The notes beneath the pieces were generated by a model, which did not search any database, was not told the DNA's origin, and was given only the letters and a program-made list of their open reading frames with translations. The position numbers were made by a program, and so were the translations under genes. Shown piece by piece: positions 32,929-44,117 of a stretch of DNA of 64,000 nucleotides. Position 1 is the stretch's first letter. Every line of letters starts with the position of its first letter. Source of the stretch: Apiosordaria backusii (taxonomy: Eukaryota > Ascomycota > Sordariomycetes > Sordariales > Lasiosphaeriaceae); the NCBI GenBank assembly GCA_030549205.1, contig JAUKTV010000001.1, forward strand, positions 4,216,001 to 4,280,000. The letters are read 5' to 3'.

Positions 32929-33715
32929 GGCGTCGGTTGTGTAGCGAGAACAAAGGCGGCAAACCCGGTATAAGGTAAGGAAGGGCAAGAAACGAGGGAG
33001 TGCGGTGTAGCTAATCCCTCAGTAAGTTACAGCTGCTGGCAAAGGGCTCGTGAAGGGCGGTGAAGTCGTCAAAAAAACAAGGCTGGTGCCAGACAGTCCT
33101 TGATGTTCGTTGAATGTTTGGTGGTGAAGTGGAGGATGCAAAAAGAGAGAGGGGAGAGCCGTTCCTGCTTTTGCACGATCTTCTTTTAAGAGAGAGGCGG
33201 GATGTGGATCGCGTCTGACGCGTTGGACACCAGAATTTTGATGCCCGGCGCGTCGCTGTGCCCCGCTGCCCATTAAAACAAATCGCCCGGACCATCTGAA
33301 ATGCCCCACCATTGGAGTTTCCCTGCCTGGGGAAATCTCCAGGTCAGGGCTCCCTGCGTGCAGAATTCGGCAGGTGATTAGGTTTATTATCAATCTCAGC
33401 TTTGAAATCAGTGTCTATGATACCCTTTTCCCCGTATTTCCCTGCGTTGGCGGTGAATTGTTCGGCCTTCGTCCCTTGGTGGCCTTGAAGCCCGAAAACA
33501 TTGAAACTCACTCCACCCTCCAACGCTTGGCTTAAGTAAGCCACATTTCCAAGGGTCCATCTCGTTAGGAATAGCCAGCCAGATCCCTGTTACCGTTCAA
33601 ACGGGTGCCAAGACTCAACCTCTTCTCTCAGTGAGGACAACTTCTGAGGACATGTCTGACTCTTGAGGACAGCTCTGAGTCAAGTTGTTTTCACGATATA
33701 AATCTTGAAGAGATT
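32929..33715. promoter_or_regulatory. Divergent promoter between RNR1 and the TatD nuclease
   Basis: This 787-bp gap separates divergent starts of two DNA-metabolism genes. It contains three GACGCG/CGCGTC hexamers within 45 bp (33210-33254). I found no credible ORF in it. Confidence 0.75.
33210..33254. promoter_or_regulatory. Cluster of three GACGCG motifs, candidate MBF/DSC1 sites
   Basis: CGCGTC (33210-33215), one T, then GACGCG (33217-33222) form a perfect inverted repeat, and CGCGTC recurs at 33249-33254. The middle site extends to the full MluI box ACGCGT (33218-33223). ACGCG is the core bound by the MBF/DSC1 complex that drives ribonucleotide reductase at G1/S in yeasts. The palindrome lies 282 bp before the RNR1 ATG and 494 bp before the TatD ATG. 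Binding is inferred from the motif only. Confidence 0.65.
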
Positions 33716-35329
33716 ATGATACTGAGAAGCTCTCCATCGACAGCAAGGATACTTACAAGGCCCCTGATCTCAGGCAGCGTATCAGCACGTCACTTCTCAG
33801 CAGCATCTGCAGTCAGTTTAAACATGGCCGAGCACAACTCAAACCAGGCCAGCGGTGCCTCTCTCACAGCATACAAGCCGAGATACATCGATGTGGGTTA
33901 TTTGTCATCCAGTCTCATAGAATAGCCACTAATACATGAATTTCCCCTCATCAGATTGGCATCAACCTCGCCGATCCCATCTTTCGTGGCCGTTACCATG
34001 GCAAATCCAGACACCCCGATGACCTAAAAGGGGTCATCTCTCGTGCCATTGAAGTCGGCTGCACCAAGCTCCTCGTGACCGGCTCCTCATTCAAGAGCTC
34101 CAGAGACGCCCTCAAGATAGCCGAAGAATTCCGTATGCCTCTTCTTTCCCCATCATGATAACCACAACTCTCATAATCCCAAACCCAACAAACTAACCTC
34201 CCGCCCTATTTCCCTTCATATAGCAGGCACAGTCTTCACCACAGCCGGAATCCACCCCTGCTCCTCCTCCATCTTCTCCCCCTCCCACCACAAACACCAC
34301 GACGAATCCCAATCCGAACCCGAAGATCCCCCCGAGCAGCACACCCCCCCCTGCGGCCCCGACCCAACCAAACCCATCCTCGACGGCGAAGGCGTCGACC
34401 ACGCCCGCTCCGCCACCATCATCTCCGACCTCCACCAACTAATCACCACCGCCCCAAAATCCTCCCTCATCGCCTTTGGAGAATTCGGCCTAGACTACGA
34501 CCGCCTCCACTACTGCTCCAAAGAAGTCCAGCTGCACTCCTTTTCCGCCCAACTCTCCCTCGCGGCCTCCCTCTCCCCTCAGTTACCGCTCTTCTTGCAC
34601 TCGCGGGCGGCCCACGAGGATTTTGTCCGGTTGCTCAAAGATGCCTTTGGCCCGAAACTGGAAAAGCTGGAAAGGGGAGGGGCGGTGCATTCTTTTACTG
34701 GAACGATAGAGGAGGCAAAAGAGCTGATGGAGTTGGGGTTGTATATAGGGATTAATGGCTGCAGTTTCAAAACGGAGGAGAACTGTGAGGTGGTGAGGGA
34801 GATTGATCTGGGGAAAATGATGCTCGAGACGGATGGGCCGTGGTGTGAGGTTAGGCCGACGCATGAGGGGTGGAGGTATCTGGTTCAGTGGGAGGAGCGG
34901 GGGAAGAAGGAGGAGGAAGAGATGAAGAGGGCTGAGGAGGTGGAGAGGAAAAAAGCAGAGAAGATTGAGGCGGAGAGGAGGGCACAGGAGGAGGAATTAG
35001 AAAAGAAGGCTGCGCAGTTGGAATTGGGTGGTGATGGGGGAGAGAAGGTGGAGGGTGAACAAGGGCAGAAGAGACAGAGACAACCTAAAAAGCCTAAACA
35101 GCAGCAGCAGCAGACGAAAAAGAACCAAAAGAAGGAGAATGAAGTGCCTGATCGGTTCAAGGTTGTCAAGAAGGAGAAGTGGGAGGAGGGGGCGATGGTC
35201 AAGGGGCGGAACGAGCCGTGCACTATTGAGCGGATCGCGAGGATTGTGGCTGGGATTAAGGGGGTGAGTGTCGAGGAAGTGTGTGAGGCGGCTTGGGAGA
35301 ATACTGTCAAGGTGTTTGGCCCTTTTTAG
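33716..35329 (+). CDS. TatD-family metal-dependent deoxyribonuclease
   Basis: TatD proteins are TIM-barrel 3'-5' exonucleases with metal-binding His, Glu and Asp. Exons 33716-33892, 33955-34132 and 34224-35329 encode 486 residues. Family elements are YIDIGINLADPIFRG, TTAGIHPCSS, the strand FGEFGLDYDRLHY, LFLHSRAAHEDF, GGAVHSFTGT and LETDGPWCEVRPTH; together these supply the expected ligands. The first 30 residues are rich in Arg, Ser and Ala with no acids (ISGSVSARHFSAAS), so mitochondrial import is likely; an internal Met at 33824 could give a cytosolic or nuclear form. Residues about 350-435 are a highly charged Lys/Glu/Gln insertion after the Asp ligand, ahead of the last family helix. The exon 3 acceptor is a NAGNAG site. 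The gene is longer than the usual 270-420 residues because of the insert and extension. Confidence 0.9.
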
Positions 35330-35490
35330 ATTTGGTGTGACAATTAGAGGATAGAAAGTCTAGACAGATTTCATTGTTCGTTTATGAATCTTGAGACTAA
35401 TTTATATATTCATTACCCCACCTGCCATGCAAACCGAAACTCCGTACAAATGCCGTGCCGTAGTATATACATTGTCAAAACTGAAAAACA
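35330..35490. other. Short convergent 3' gap between TatD and CHL4
   Basis: Only 161 nt separate the two converging stop codons, so the 3' UTRs probably overlap or nearly touch. Confidence 0.6.
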
Positions 35491-37007
35491 TTACAGTCCA
35501 GACCCCTTGTGTCCCCTTATCCTTCCATTCCTCACAGCTCCAATCGTGACCCCTTCCTCACCAGTCATCCACCCCGGCATCTTTTCTCCATCTATAATCC
35601 CACACTCAACCAACTGCCGTATCCCAGCAAAGACATGGCTCCCATGAAACGTCAGCCTAACATTCGGCCTCCAGTCTTCATCATCACCGTCATCATTTTG
35701 ATCTTCTTCCCCATCAATCTCCATCCTATCCGCGTCCCTCCTCCTAACCCCTCCCGTCGTCCTTCCCCCGCTTTTACTCCCCTCACCATCCTCACCCCCA
35801 ACCCCACTAAAAACATCCTCCATCACCAAATCCACCCTCTCCACCCCCTTCCCATCCCCCACCCTCCCCGTTCCCCCAAACCTCGCCTGCGCCACCAACC
35901 TCGCCCGTTTCCTCACCCTCTCCTCCACCGTCGGCTTGGCTTTCCTCTTCTTGTCATATATTCCCTCCCCTTCCTCCTCAGCGGCATCATCACTCAACGG
36001 CGGACTCGGCGGCAGCAGCACCGTACTCAGCGGCGACTCCTTCACCTTCTCATCCGCATACACACTCCACCCGCCCCCGCCGCATTCCCCCTCGTCCCTC
36101 CCCTCCTGTCTAGCAGCTCCTCCAAGTTCCTCGTCGTCAGCGACGTGCCCTGCAGCGTGACCCTCTGCCTTGGCAATGACAGCGCCTTTGGGATCCCTTC
36201 CACCAGCAGCGCGCGGAGGGATTTTGACTCTGATACCCCACCAGTAGCAGGGCCGGTGGAGACAGGTTTGGAAATGAAAATGTTGGGGGAGGCGTCTGGG
36301 AAGGCTATCAGGATGGTTTTGGAGCTTGTGTCTACAGTACTGGTGGGGGAGGAGAGAGATAGGGGTGTGTTGTAAGGGGAGTCGATGACAAAGATTCGTA
36401 GAATTAAAAGGGGGAGGGTCTTGTGACGGTCAAGGTTGTAGTGGGCTTTGATGTCGGGTAGGATTTGCGCTTGGAGGGATTTGAGGAATAGGGAAGGGTG
36501 GAACCGGGGGATACATAATGAGGTCTTGTCGATTTCTAACGGTTGGACCTCGCCGTTGTCGTCTTCTGTTGGGGATTTCAAGGGGACGATCTTGTAGGCG
36601 GACCATTTTTGGGAGGTGGGGTGGTCGTAGAGATATTGCAGGTCTGCAATGGCGAGCTGATACAATGAGAGCCCGTGCCGCCAGTCGCCTGTGATGATGC
36701 GGTCTAGGATTTCTCTTTTGGAGCCTTTCCGGGTTTGGAGGGAGAGGTACTCTTCCCGGAGCTCCTCGGGGGAGGAGGCTGGGGGGTAGAAGTCGCCGTC
36801 ATCTTCATTGACGTCGTCTTCTTCTTGGTCTGGTCGGAGATAGGGGGTTGCTAGGGATAGATTGTCTTCGTCTAACCAGTCGAGCGCGACCGAGATGAGA
36901 GAGGCGCGTGAGAGCCGGCTGAGGGTTTTGGTGACTGTTGGGTTGGAGGGGTTGACGCGTAAAGAGGAGGGCAGACGCGCTGTCGTGGGGACGGATATCC
37001 GGGACAT
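35491..37007 (-). CDS. CHL4: Kinetochore protein CHL4/Mis15 (CENP-N), frame broken once
   Basis: CHL4/CENP-N belongs to the inner kinetochore (CCAN/Ctf19 complex) and helps bind centromeric CENP-A chromatin. The frame from 37007 carries the N-terminal pyrin-like and following domain: LRVNPSNPTVTKTLSRLSRA, RKGSKREILDRIITGDWRHG and LYDHPTSQKWSAYKI. It runs into the wrong frame after NAAGAG near 36072 and stops at 36042. The C-terminal part continues one frame over as WSVYADEKVKESPL from about 36069 and ends at 35491, finishing with the typical region around VRLTFHGSHVFAGIRQLVE. Total length 1517 nt is one short of a multiple of three. The break sits at a run of five G on the coding strand (36074-36078). 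No GT-AG intron bridges it. I read this as one gene of about 505 residues with a one-base deletion in the sequence, more likely an assembly error than a pseudogene. Confidence 0.85.
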
Positions 37008-38760
37008 CTTTTAAGGGGTATGATGGTGTTTTTAACACAAACGGAAAAAAAGAAAACAAATTGACCTGCCGTGGCCGGGGTGCTCCGGCGAGGGTCCGTT
37101 CCGGCAAACGTCAACAATGGATCCGCTCGCACCGTGTGTCCGGCCAGTCTTCGGTGAGATGCAGGCCGAGATATTCGGAATTGATTTACATACAGAGCCC
37201 GGACAGCAACCCCCACGCCTGTGTGCAGAACGTGTGGCAGTTGGGAGCGCGTTCTTGCGTCACATGGTGGTCTGGACCGCCGTGAGTGGCCCGTGCTCTT
37301 ACCTAGGTGAGAGCTCACCCCGCGAAATCACAGCGGCACAGCGCAGCTTGAACCCACGCACCCCCGCACGCCTCAATCTTGGCTTTGACATGTCTCACCA
37401 GTGGTTCTCTTCTCATGTTTCTAGTGATGATTCTAGATCGACGGTGACACAGAAATGGATTCTCTCTATAAGAAAAACGGTGACCAAAAGAACAGCTTCC
37501 ACACTAGAAAATTTTAAGACTTTGGGGAGGGCTTAGCCTCTATATCGAGCCGGTGACGTTACCGAACCACGTCTCAGCATGCCGAGTTCGGAGAAACGTG
37601 GGAGCCACAAGTGGGAGCCAAGTGGGAGGAGCCCTTCACATGCGCGTTTTACCCTTCCTGGAAGTCCGGACCGTCTCCCACCTCGAGTTTTTTTCAGTGA
37701 ACTGTTTTCACCGTGTCTGCTGCAGCAGATCCAGGGCTCGATTGCCGAGTGAGAGCGTGGCAAACTGTCCCCACTGGGCTGGACAGCCGTTAACGATGAG
37801 CCCCGGCCTGTTCCGATTGTCCTCTTTCTCCTCAATGGAGATGAATGGAGATGGATGGAGGTCAACACGCGTTGTGCTCTTGGCGTGGTCATTGATAATG
37901 ATTGATTAACCGTCGATTCAGGTACAGACAAAGAGTGAGGAGACACGTTCCTGAACCTGCCGAATAACGTCAGTTGGGACAAAGAATGTACGGTAGTATT
38001 GAAAGAACTATGGAAGTTTCAGTAGGAACTGTATTGCTAACGCAGGTTCGTGATGGAAATGCAAAAATTGTCTGCAGGGCGCGTGGTTCTTCGCACTGAT
38101 TGGAGTGGGTTGAGAGAGGGGCAACTCGGGCAATTTGATGCTCGGTTACCAAGAGCGTGGGATCCAGTGTGCCTCTGACTAATAGCGACCATCGGACCGT
38201 CGGGTGGGTTAGCGGGAAGCGCACCAGGGCAAACCCACCAAACCCACTCTGAGCGCTGTCTTCCGACTGTCTTCCCACTGGCGCGGGCGTCGATTTCTTG
38301 AACTGTTCACATCTCCAGTCTCCATCAACTCTTCCCCTCCAGCAACACACCGGCTCCCAAATCGAGGCCATCATCACCAGCAAAGGGGAAAGGCCATCTC
38401 CCAGCTAGCTTTACACCCGCCGACCCGTCGAGCTCTTTGTCCCAGCCAGAGCCGCTGAACTCGCCCATACAACGCTCGATTCCATTTAGGGACCGAAGCC
38501 GAAGCGAGTGCCGATTTACTCGCCGGGGACCAAAAAAGGACGCCCCGCCTTCATTCAACTCCCCTCGACCGACCTTTGTCTATCACCCACCGCCAACGCA
38601 TATTCGCAATTGTCCAACTTTCAAAGAAGTCAGATTTCGCAATCACCAATTCCACTTGACGCCAAAGACTCTTAAACGCCCCCCCAGGCGAACCCCCGCG
38701 AGCGCGCGTGCTTGCGCTGTTACTCGACGCTTTGAAAAGAGAGAGGAAAAAAACACCATC
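37008..38760. other. 1.75-kb gap: CHL4 and CYS-3 upstream regions
   Basis: The CHL4 and CYS-3 genes diverge here. No supported gene lies between them. The frame at 37117-37536 has no recognisable motif. The last 300 nt before 38761 are pyrimidine- and AC-rich and read as the CYS-3 5' leader; no in-frame ATG precedes the chosen start. Confidence 0.55.
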
Positions 38761-40420
38761 ATGGCCTACTCCAGCGGCCGGAGAGGTGTCAATGTGACCC
38801 AGTACCTCCGTGACTTGAACCAAGATGGCGCGGTAGAGGAGACGCTCATCACGGATGAAGACCTCGCCAAGGACCTCGCGCTCTTCACGAACACGCAATT
38901 CTTCGACTTTGAGACTGGCCAAAACACCGATTACCAGGCGCCGCCTGTCAAGCCTGACACATTACAGTCATCACCGACCGACGAGTTGACGTCGGCCGAC
39001 TCTATCATGGGCGACTTTGGGAACTTTGACTTCCCCATGCCAGGTTAGTGCGGTTTTACTCTGTCAATTGCCTTTACATTTTGGTTACTTTCTTATATTT
39101 CACTTTCGTTTTTGATATTGGCAGGGATTGGCCATTGGTGGTACAGTGTTTCGTGGAGGACTTCAATGTGTTTGGCTGGATGTTTCAGTTTCTTCATGCC
39201 TTCCACATCCAAGACCCTTCCACCAACCCCCTCAGCAAGTGTTGAATCATCATCCTCAAGCTGCCCGACCCTGGGCATGTCGCAACCGGAAAGCAACGGG
39301 AAAGACTTTACCTTTGGCTGGCCGCAGAGAGACACAGATGGCCAGGTTCTGGAAGAGGCTGCACTGGAGGGGCGGTGACAGGCCAAAGAGAGCGGTTCGT
39401 CTTATCGCAGATCAGGCGAATGCTCCTCACCCCACTCTCTCATTCATTGCGAGTGTGCCCCCATGTTTGCGGGCGGCTTGTGATTGGAAGGCTGCTCGAG
39501 GTGCATGCGGTTGGGAAGCACGAAGTCCCTGTGCGGTGCTTGGGCCTGCCTAAATGGGGCTGACAAATGATCGTCGATGCTCTCGATGATGCCATTTCTC
39601 GTGACTTTTGGGGGATTGCACCATCGACAATGGGGCATCAGTGGCCCTTTTGGGGCCGCTCCGTCGTTTGGCTCAATATCCCTGGATCTCCGCCCTTCCC
39701 GTCGGCGGCACTGCCCGTTACTCTAGCCTGTCTTTTTGTTTTTTTGTCCAATTGGCTACGTCTTGTATTCGATATCGTTGTTCGCGAGCTGACCATGGCA
39801 CGATGTCTCCAGGCGACTACAGCTTCGGGGACTTTGGCAGCAACTACACCTCGCCCACCGTCCCAGCCTTTCCAGACAGCCTAGGCAACCTGCAGCCCAT
39901 CCAGCCCACCCCCCAATCCTCGTATGCCCCGCCAGTCCCCCAGCAGCACCAGCCAGGGTATGTCCAAACTGTAGCAGCTCCCGTGATCGGGGGCGAGAAG
40001 CGCAAGGCCACTGAACAACCTAGTCCCCCGAACCGCATCCTGAGCTTCGAAGACGCGTCGCGCATGGCCGCTGAGGAGGATAAGAGGAGACGCAACACGG
40101 CTGCCAGCGCCCGCTTCCGCATCAAGAAGAAGCAGAGGGAGCAGGCCCTGGAGAAGTCGGCCAAGGAGATGACGGAGAAAGTGACCATGCTGGAAGGACG
40201 CATCTCTGCCCTCGAAACGGAAAACAAGTGGCTCAAGTCGCTCGTGACGGAGAAGCACGGTGACAAGCAGGACATTCTCGAGAAGTTCTTCAAGGAGTTT
40301 GCGGCCAGGGAAGCCAAGAAGGGATCGTCGTCTTCGGGTACCAAGGACAGCATCAGCGCTGCCAGCTCCATCACCGCCGTTGACGACTCGGACAAGTCAC
40401 CCGCCAAGAGGAAGGATTAG
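38761..40420 (+). CDS. cys-3: Sulfur-regulatory bZIP transcription factor, CYS-3/MetR type
   Basis: CYS-3 (Neurospora) / MetR (Aspergillus) activates genes for sulfur acquisition when sulfur is limiting. Exons 38761-39043 and 39813-40420 join in frame to 296 residues across a 769-nt GT-AG intron. Residues about 180-240 are the bZIP: a basic region with RRRNTAASARFRIKKKQRE, then a zipper whose heptads run through MLEGRISALETENKWLKSLV. The NxxxxxxRFR-type basic motif and the adjacent KKKQRE match CYS-3/MetR and not AP-1 or GCN4 families. The N-terminal 170 residues are acidic and then Pro/Gln-rich, as in an activation domain. The intron is about ten times the local norm. It contains a CYS-3 consensus site, and an ATG at 39803-39805 reads in frame into exon 2 (205 residues). 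Autoregulation of cys-3 is established in Neurospora. Confidence 0.93.
39044..39812 (+). other. Unusually long (769 nt) intron of the CYS-3 gene
   Basis: The donor is GTTAGT and the acceptor is CCAG. Most other introns in the window are 45-100 nt. The interior has a T-rich segment at 39720-39780 followed by a good-context ATG (ACGATGT) that continues in frame into exon 2, as expected if an internal promoter existed. No independent gene is visible inside it. Confidence 0.7.
39586..39595. promoter_or_regulatory. Perfect CYS-3 consensus site inside the CYS-3 intron
   Basis: ATGATGCCAT matches the published CYS-3 binding consensus ATGRYRYCAT at all ten positions. About one such match is expected by chance in 64 kb, and the window holds at least one other (24288-24297). 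The support is therefore its location in the regulator's own gene, 208 bp before an alternative in-frame start. Confidence 0.45.
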
Positions 40421-41099
40421 TTGTATAAACAACATATCCAGCTTTCCTTTTGGGGTTTCACGGTTTCGAGTCATTCATGAGCGAGGGGTGTTGGGGGGAC
40501 TGGAGGCCCTTTGTGCTGCGGATATACCATATCATCATCATCATCATTCAATCATTGAAGGCGTTTTATCTCGAATTCTTTTTTGGTCTTTTATTTGGTC
40601 TCTTACAAGCGTTTTGATTTACGACTGCTTTTTTACTGTTTCCATCTTGCCTTGGGTTTCCGGTGTTCTGGAGCTTTTAAGGGAAGGGGGGAAAGGGTAA
40701 AGGCATTCACCGGGTGGAGTAGGGAGTAGGTATCAGCTGTAAGGCTGATTTGGAAGGAAAGAGCGAGGGGAGGTTGCTTGATGGTTATGTTTTGTAACTT
40801 TTTGTTTGCAAACTCGACTTTGGTGGTTTACAAATTTTGCTGTGTGTCTCGTCATCATCACTCGAGTGCCATAGTTTTAGACTCTGGCGGGCATATATGA
40901 TCATTGCTGTTGTCCAACTAGAGAGTTGGGAACGGTTGCAACGGATTTATATGATTAACATGAATTGATGAATGGACGAGGGACGTGGCTACTGCAGAAT
41001 TGCAAAATACAGAACAAATAACAACAGTTTTGATCATATATACAATATTGATATGCCTCGTGAATTGATCATAATATTTACATCTGAGGTATCAAAAAT
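40421..41099. other. Convergent gap between CYS-3 and the 242-residue gene
   Basis: AT-rich 3' UTR-like sequence with no supported ORF. CATCATCAT repeats occur at about 40530-40550. Confidence 0.5.
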
Positions 41100-41828
41100 C
41101 TAGTCCTTATTATCCGTTTTGCTCTCATCATCACCCCTAAGGGTAGCCAACCGCAGCTGGTTCCTCTTCCCCAGGATTCGGAGGGTGTTCTCCCGCTCAA
41201 AAGAGGACATCTCCTGCCAGTTTGCAATGCGGGCGAGGGTGCCGTCGCGGTTGACGACCATGGGACCGAGAGCGTCGAGGGAGATGGGGGCGCCGTTGAC
41301 GACTACTGTTGTTGTTTTTTCTGGGGTAGTGCTATCTGTTTCGGTGCCGGGGGCGGGGAGGGCTGGTAGTGCTAGGGGTTTGGGGATGGGGATTGCGTTA
41401 TTGGCGCTAGGGGGGGTAGGGGATGGGTGGTTCTGGGTAGCGGTTGTGTCTGACTCTGTGGTTGATGATGGGGCGGAAGGGGGGGCATCTTCCACATGGG
41501 CGGCGGCGGCGGCGGGTCTAACGGCTGCGGGTGTGGATGTGGGTGTTGATGCCGGTCCGGCTGGTTTTGAAGATGATGGTGGTGGTGATGATGGTGAGAG
41601 GGCAGGGGTTGGTGACGTGCTTTGACCTGGGGCGGGGCGGTTGGTGGTGGTAGTGGTGTTTGGGCTAGCGGTGGTAGTGCTGGCCATTGTTCTGTGGGTT
41701 TGATGGTGGTGTTGTATCCGTAACTGGCGGTGGTTGTGGGGTAGCTGAGTTGGTGAAGACGGTAAGAATGTCCGGTGGTAGGCTGCTCTTCTGGCTAGTT
41801 GATGGAGGAGTTGGGGGCGGAGAGGCAT
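41100..41828 (-). CDS. Small conserved-looking protein with low-complexity N-terminus (242 residues)
   Basis: I do not recognise a named family. The C-terminal 60 residues look folded and conserved: NGAPISLDALGPMVVNRDGT followed by LARIANWQEMSSFERENTLR and ILGKRNQLRLATLRG. I recall similar short C-terminal modules in uncharacterised proteins of other fungi but cannot name one. The middle (residues 48-175) is Thr/Ser/Pro/Ala low complexity. Residues 1-47 are Arg/His/Gln-rich without acids and could be a mitochondrial presequence (LARRAAYHRTFLP). If translation starts at the second Met (41687), the product has 195 residues and no such signal. Third positions are heavily C on the coding strand. 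Stop at 41100-41102. Confidence 0.7.
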   Translation of the reverse strand: MPLRPQLLHQLARRAAYHRTFLPSSPTQLPHNHRQLRIQHHHQTHRTMASTTTASPNTTTTTNRPAPGQSTSPTPALSPSSPPPSSSKPAGPASTPTSTPAAVRPAAAAAHVEDAPPSAPSSTTESDTTATQNHPSPTPPSANNAIPIPKPLALPALPAPGTETDSTTPEKTTTVVVNGAPISLDALGPMVVNRDGTLARIANWQEMSSFERENTLRILGKRNQLRLATLRGDDESKTDNKD

Positions 41829-44117
41829 CAGAGAGGTGGGTGGGTTTGGTGAGTTTGGTGCGTTAGCTCACTTTCTCGGCAAGTGAGGAAGTGAGAGAAT
41901 GAGGAAGGTAGGTGAAGGTAAGAAAATGATGTGATGAGGTGGTGATCGATCTGACAGGATGGATGCTCCCGTTGCAGATTGGAGTTGCTTGTTTTGTTTA
42001 AAAAAAGAAGTGTTGGGGCGTTTTAAGGTTTGGATGTATGTGTATGGCTTGGGGGGTGATTTACGATGCAGATGAGGCTTGTTGATGTCAAGAGTCTTGT
42101 GTCTGGTGGTGTTTTCACTTGGTGATGGGGAACTGGAAACGTCTAGAACACTCGCTAGTTTTACCTTTCGGTGTAGCGAAGGTGAGGCTGTTCACCTTGG
42201 ATGTAGTCTGTGCTTTATTCTTGATTGTTTGCCAAGGCGACCCTTTAAACCCCTGAATATGAGAGGATGGCGACATCAATGTCGTTGATTGATTTTTACA
42301 GAAAGTCCATTTAGAATTTTCAAGATGTATTTTGGCGGTGGTATCGATGGGTGTGTCTCCAAAGATAGGGCAGGTTACACTGCTAATTTTTGAAGCGATA
42401 TGCGTGGTGTCTCTGCTGCCGGCTGTCATCGGTGGTGCTCATGGTTCGCACAGGGACCCGATCACGCAATATGCTAGCTGGATGACTCCAGGCCTTGATT
42501 TAATGGGCCTGGACAGAAATCGATTCTTTGCTCTCTCCCGCTTCCGAGGGTAGCCAGGCGTGCCAGGTAGCCACGAGGATTCAGTGGGCATCGTCCCTTC
42601 CCGAAATGCACACATCCCACGCCGATGGCGTCCTTCTGGAGTCCTGACCGGTTGACCGCTGAAACCTTCCTCTTTCTTTCTGTCTCTCATGCCTGATCGA
42701 GGCGAGACTTGGCTGGCGGCTTGCGACGCGTGAGCATAAACGTGGTGTGGCAGCCTCGCAGCACAGAATCAACCCGACATGCTTTCCCCACGGCTTTGAA
42801 CCAACCACAGCAGCACGTCCAACAGCAAAAACAGGGTCCAACTTCGCTATGGGGTAAAAGAAACTAGCAAGACGGCGGGACAAGCACCCGGCCTCCTCCA
42901 GCTCCCCCTTCGGCCAGACCGCTGGCGGATCCTGTGGCCAAAAAAAAGTCTGCAGCACACCTCAGCTTGTCTGTAGACGGAGGATCAACGTGGGGGTAAG
43001 CGACCATTCCTTTGTCTCGTCACACTGGTCCAGCCTTCCAAGGTAGATGTGCCGGTCTCTGGAAGCTGTCCCGTGTCGTACGGAAACATGCCACAGTCTG
43101 GTGCAGTGATTTGCTCCGCGGAACTCTTACAGGACACCCCACGCATCACGCACGCTCTGCTTACCAGTGTTGGTCACACGGGTGAAACGAGTGGGACGGG
43201 AGGTAGTGACCATGGCCTGGGTCTGCTGTGTCGGTTGTGATAGAGTAGGAAGCCTCGGCTCTTCACAGGAACACGGTCTAGCCCGTCTCTGTCCTTGTGT
43301 CTCTCATCTCAGGCCCTAGAGTCTAAGATGCCTCAGAGAGAAACGACCACCGCTTACCCCGTCCAACACAAGCACCAGCAACCGAGACGATATACTCGTC
43401 GTCGAAGATGTAAACCTGAGTCCTGAAATCAGTCAGACAACCGTCTTCCAACCAACACCCGACTACGCCAACCCATCCTGCCACGCCGGACCGAGCCTCC
43501 GTATTCAATTTGCCACGTTCAGCCCATATCTACACGCCGTGCCGGCCAGAAGCCCCCACGAGACAATTTACAACCACCACCAAGCGAGCTTTACACGATG
43601 AGAATTCAATACACCAAAAAATGCCCCTGAGTCTGACCTGCGCTGCAATCTTGTCTGGCGGGGACCGACACGGAATGCAACGGCTCCCCACACGGCCGCA
43701 TCGGCAGGAACGTCCCGAAAATATAGCAGCAGATGTCGAAAAGTCTGCACGAGTCTCGTCATTTGAAATACCCGATGGCAAAGTTGGTCAGGATGGGAAA
43801 GGCAAGTGGCTTTATCCGATGGCATCGGCAACAGCTGTTGATACTCAAAGGTTGACATCCGACAAGCTTTGTTTGATGCCAGTCGAGTCTGGGATGTCGT
43901 GATACCGATCCTTGAAGCAAGTGCTTCTGTTCAGACTACATTCCATCGTTATGATTCACGCGGCCAATCGGGTTGAACTGCCAGAGAATTCACACCTAGT
44001 TTCAAGAAGTCTTGAGATCCGATGACAACACCACAATTCAAAAGAGAGAGAACAAAAATCCGATTTCGTATCTGATTTGAGTGTTCATCAGAGGCTTATG
44101 CAACAAAGCATCACTCT
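41829..44117. other. 2.3-kb gap, no gene supported
   Basis: Possible frames (42581-42958 minus, 43510-43902 plus, 43568-43858 minus) overlap one another and carry no motif. The left 400 nt should be the promoter of the preceding minus-strand gene. This begins the gene-poor part of the window. Confidence 0.5.

Noticed and set aside
35509..36375. 288-codon plus-strand frame opposite CHL4
   Set aside because: It is the Pro-rich shadow of the G-rich CHL4 coding strand; CHL4 is supported by conserved motifs.
37330..37400. B-box-like GGGTTCAAG on the minus strand
   Set aside because: No A box at the right distance upstream and no cloverleaf can be drawn.
39128..39553. 141-codon plus-strand frame inside the CYS-3 intron
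   Set aside because: Arg/Pro/Cys-rich random-looking text without a domain; intron location argues against a separate gene.
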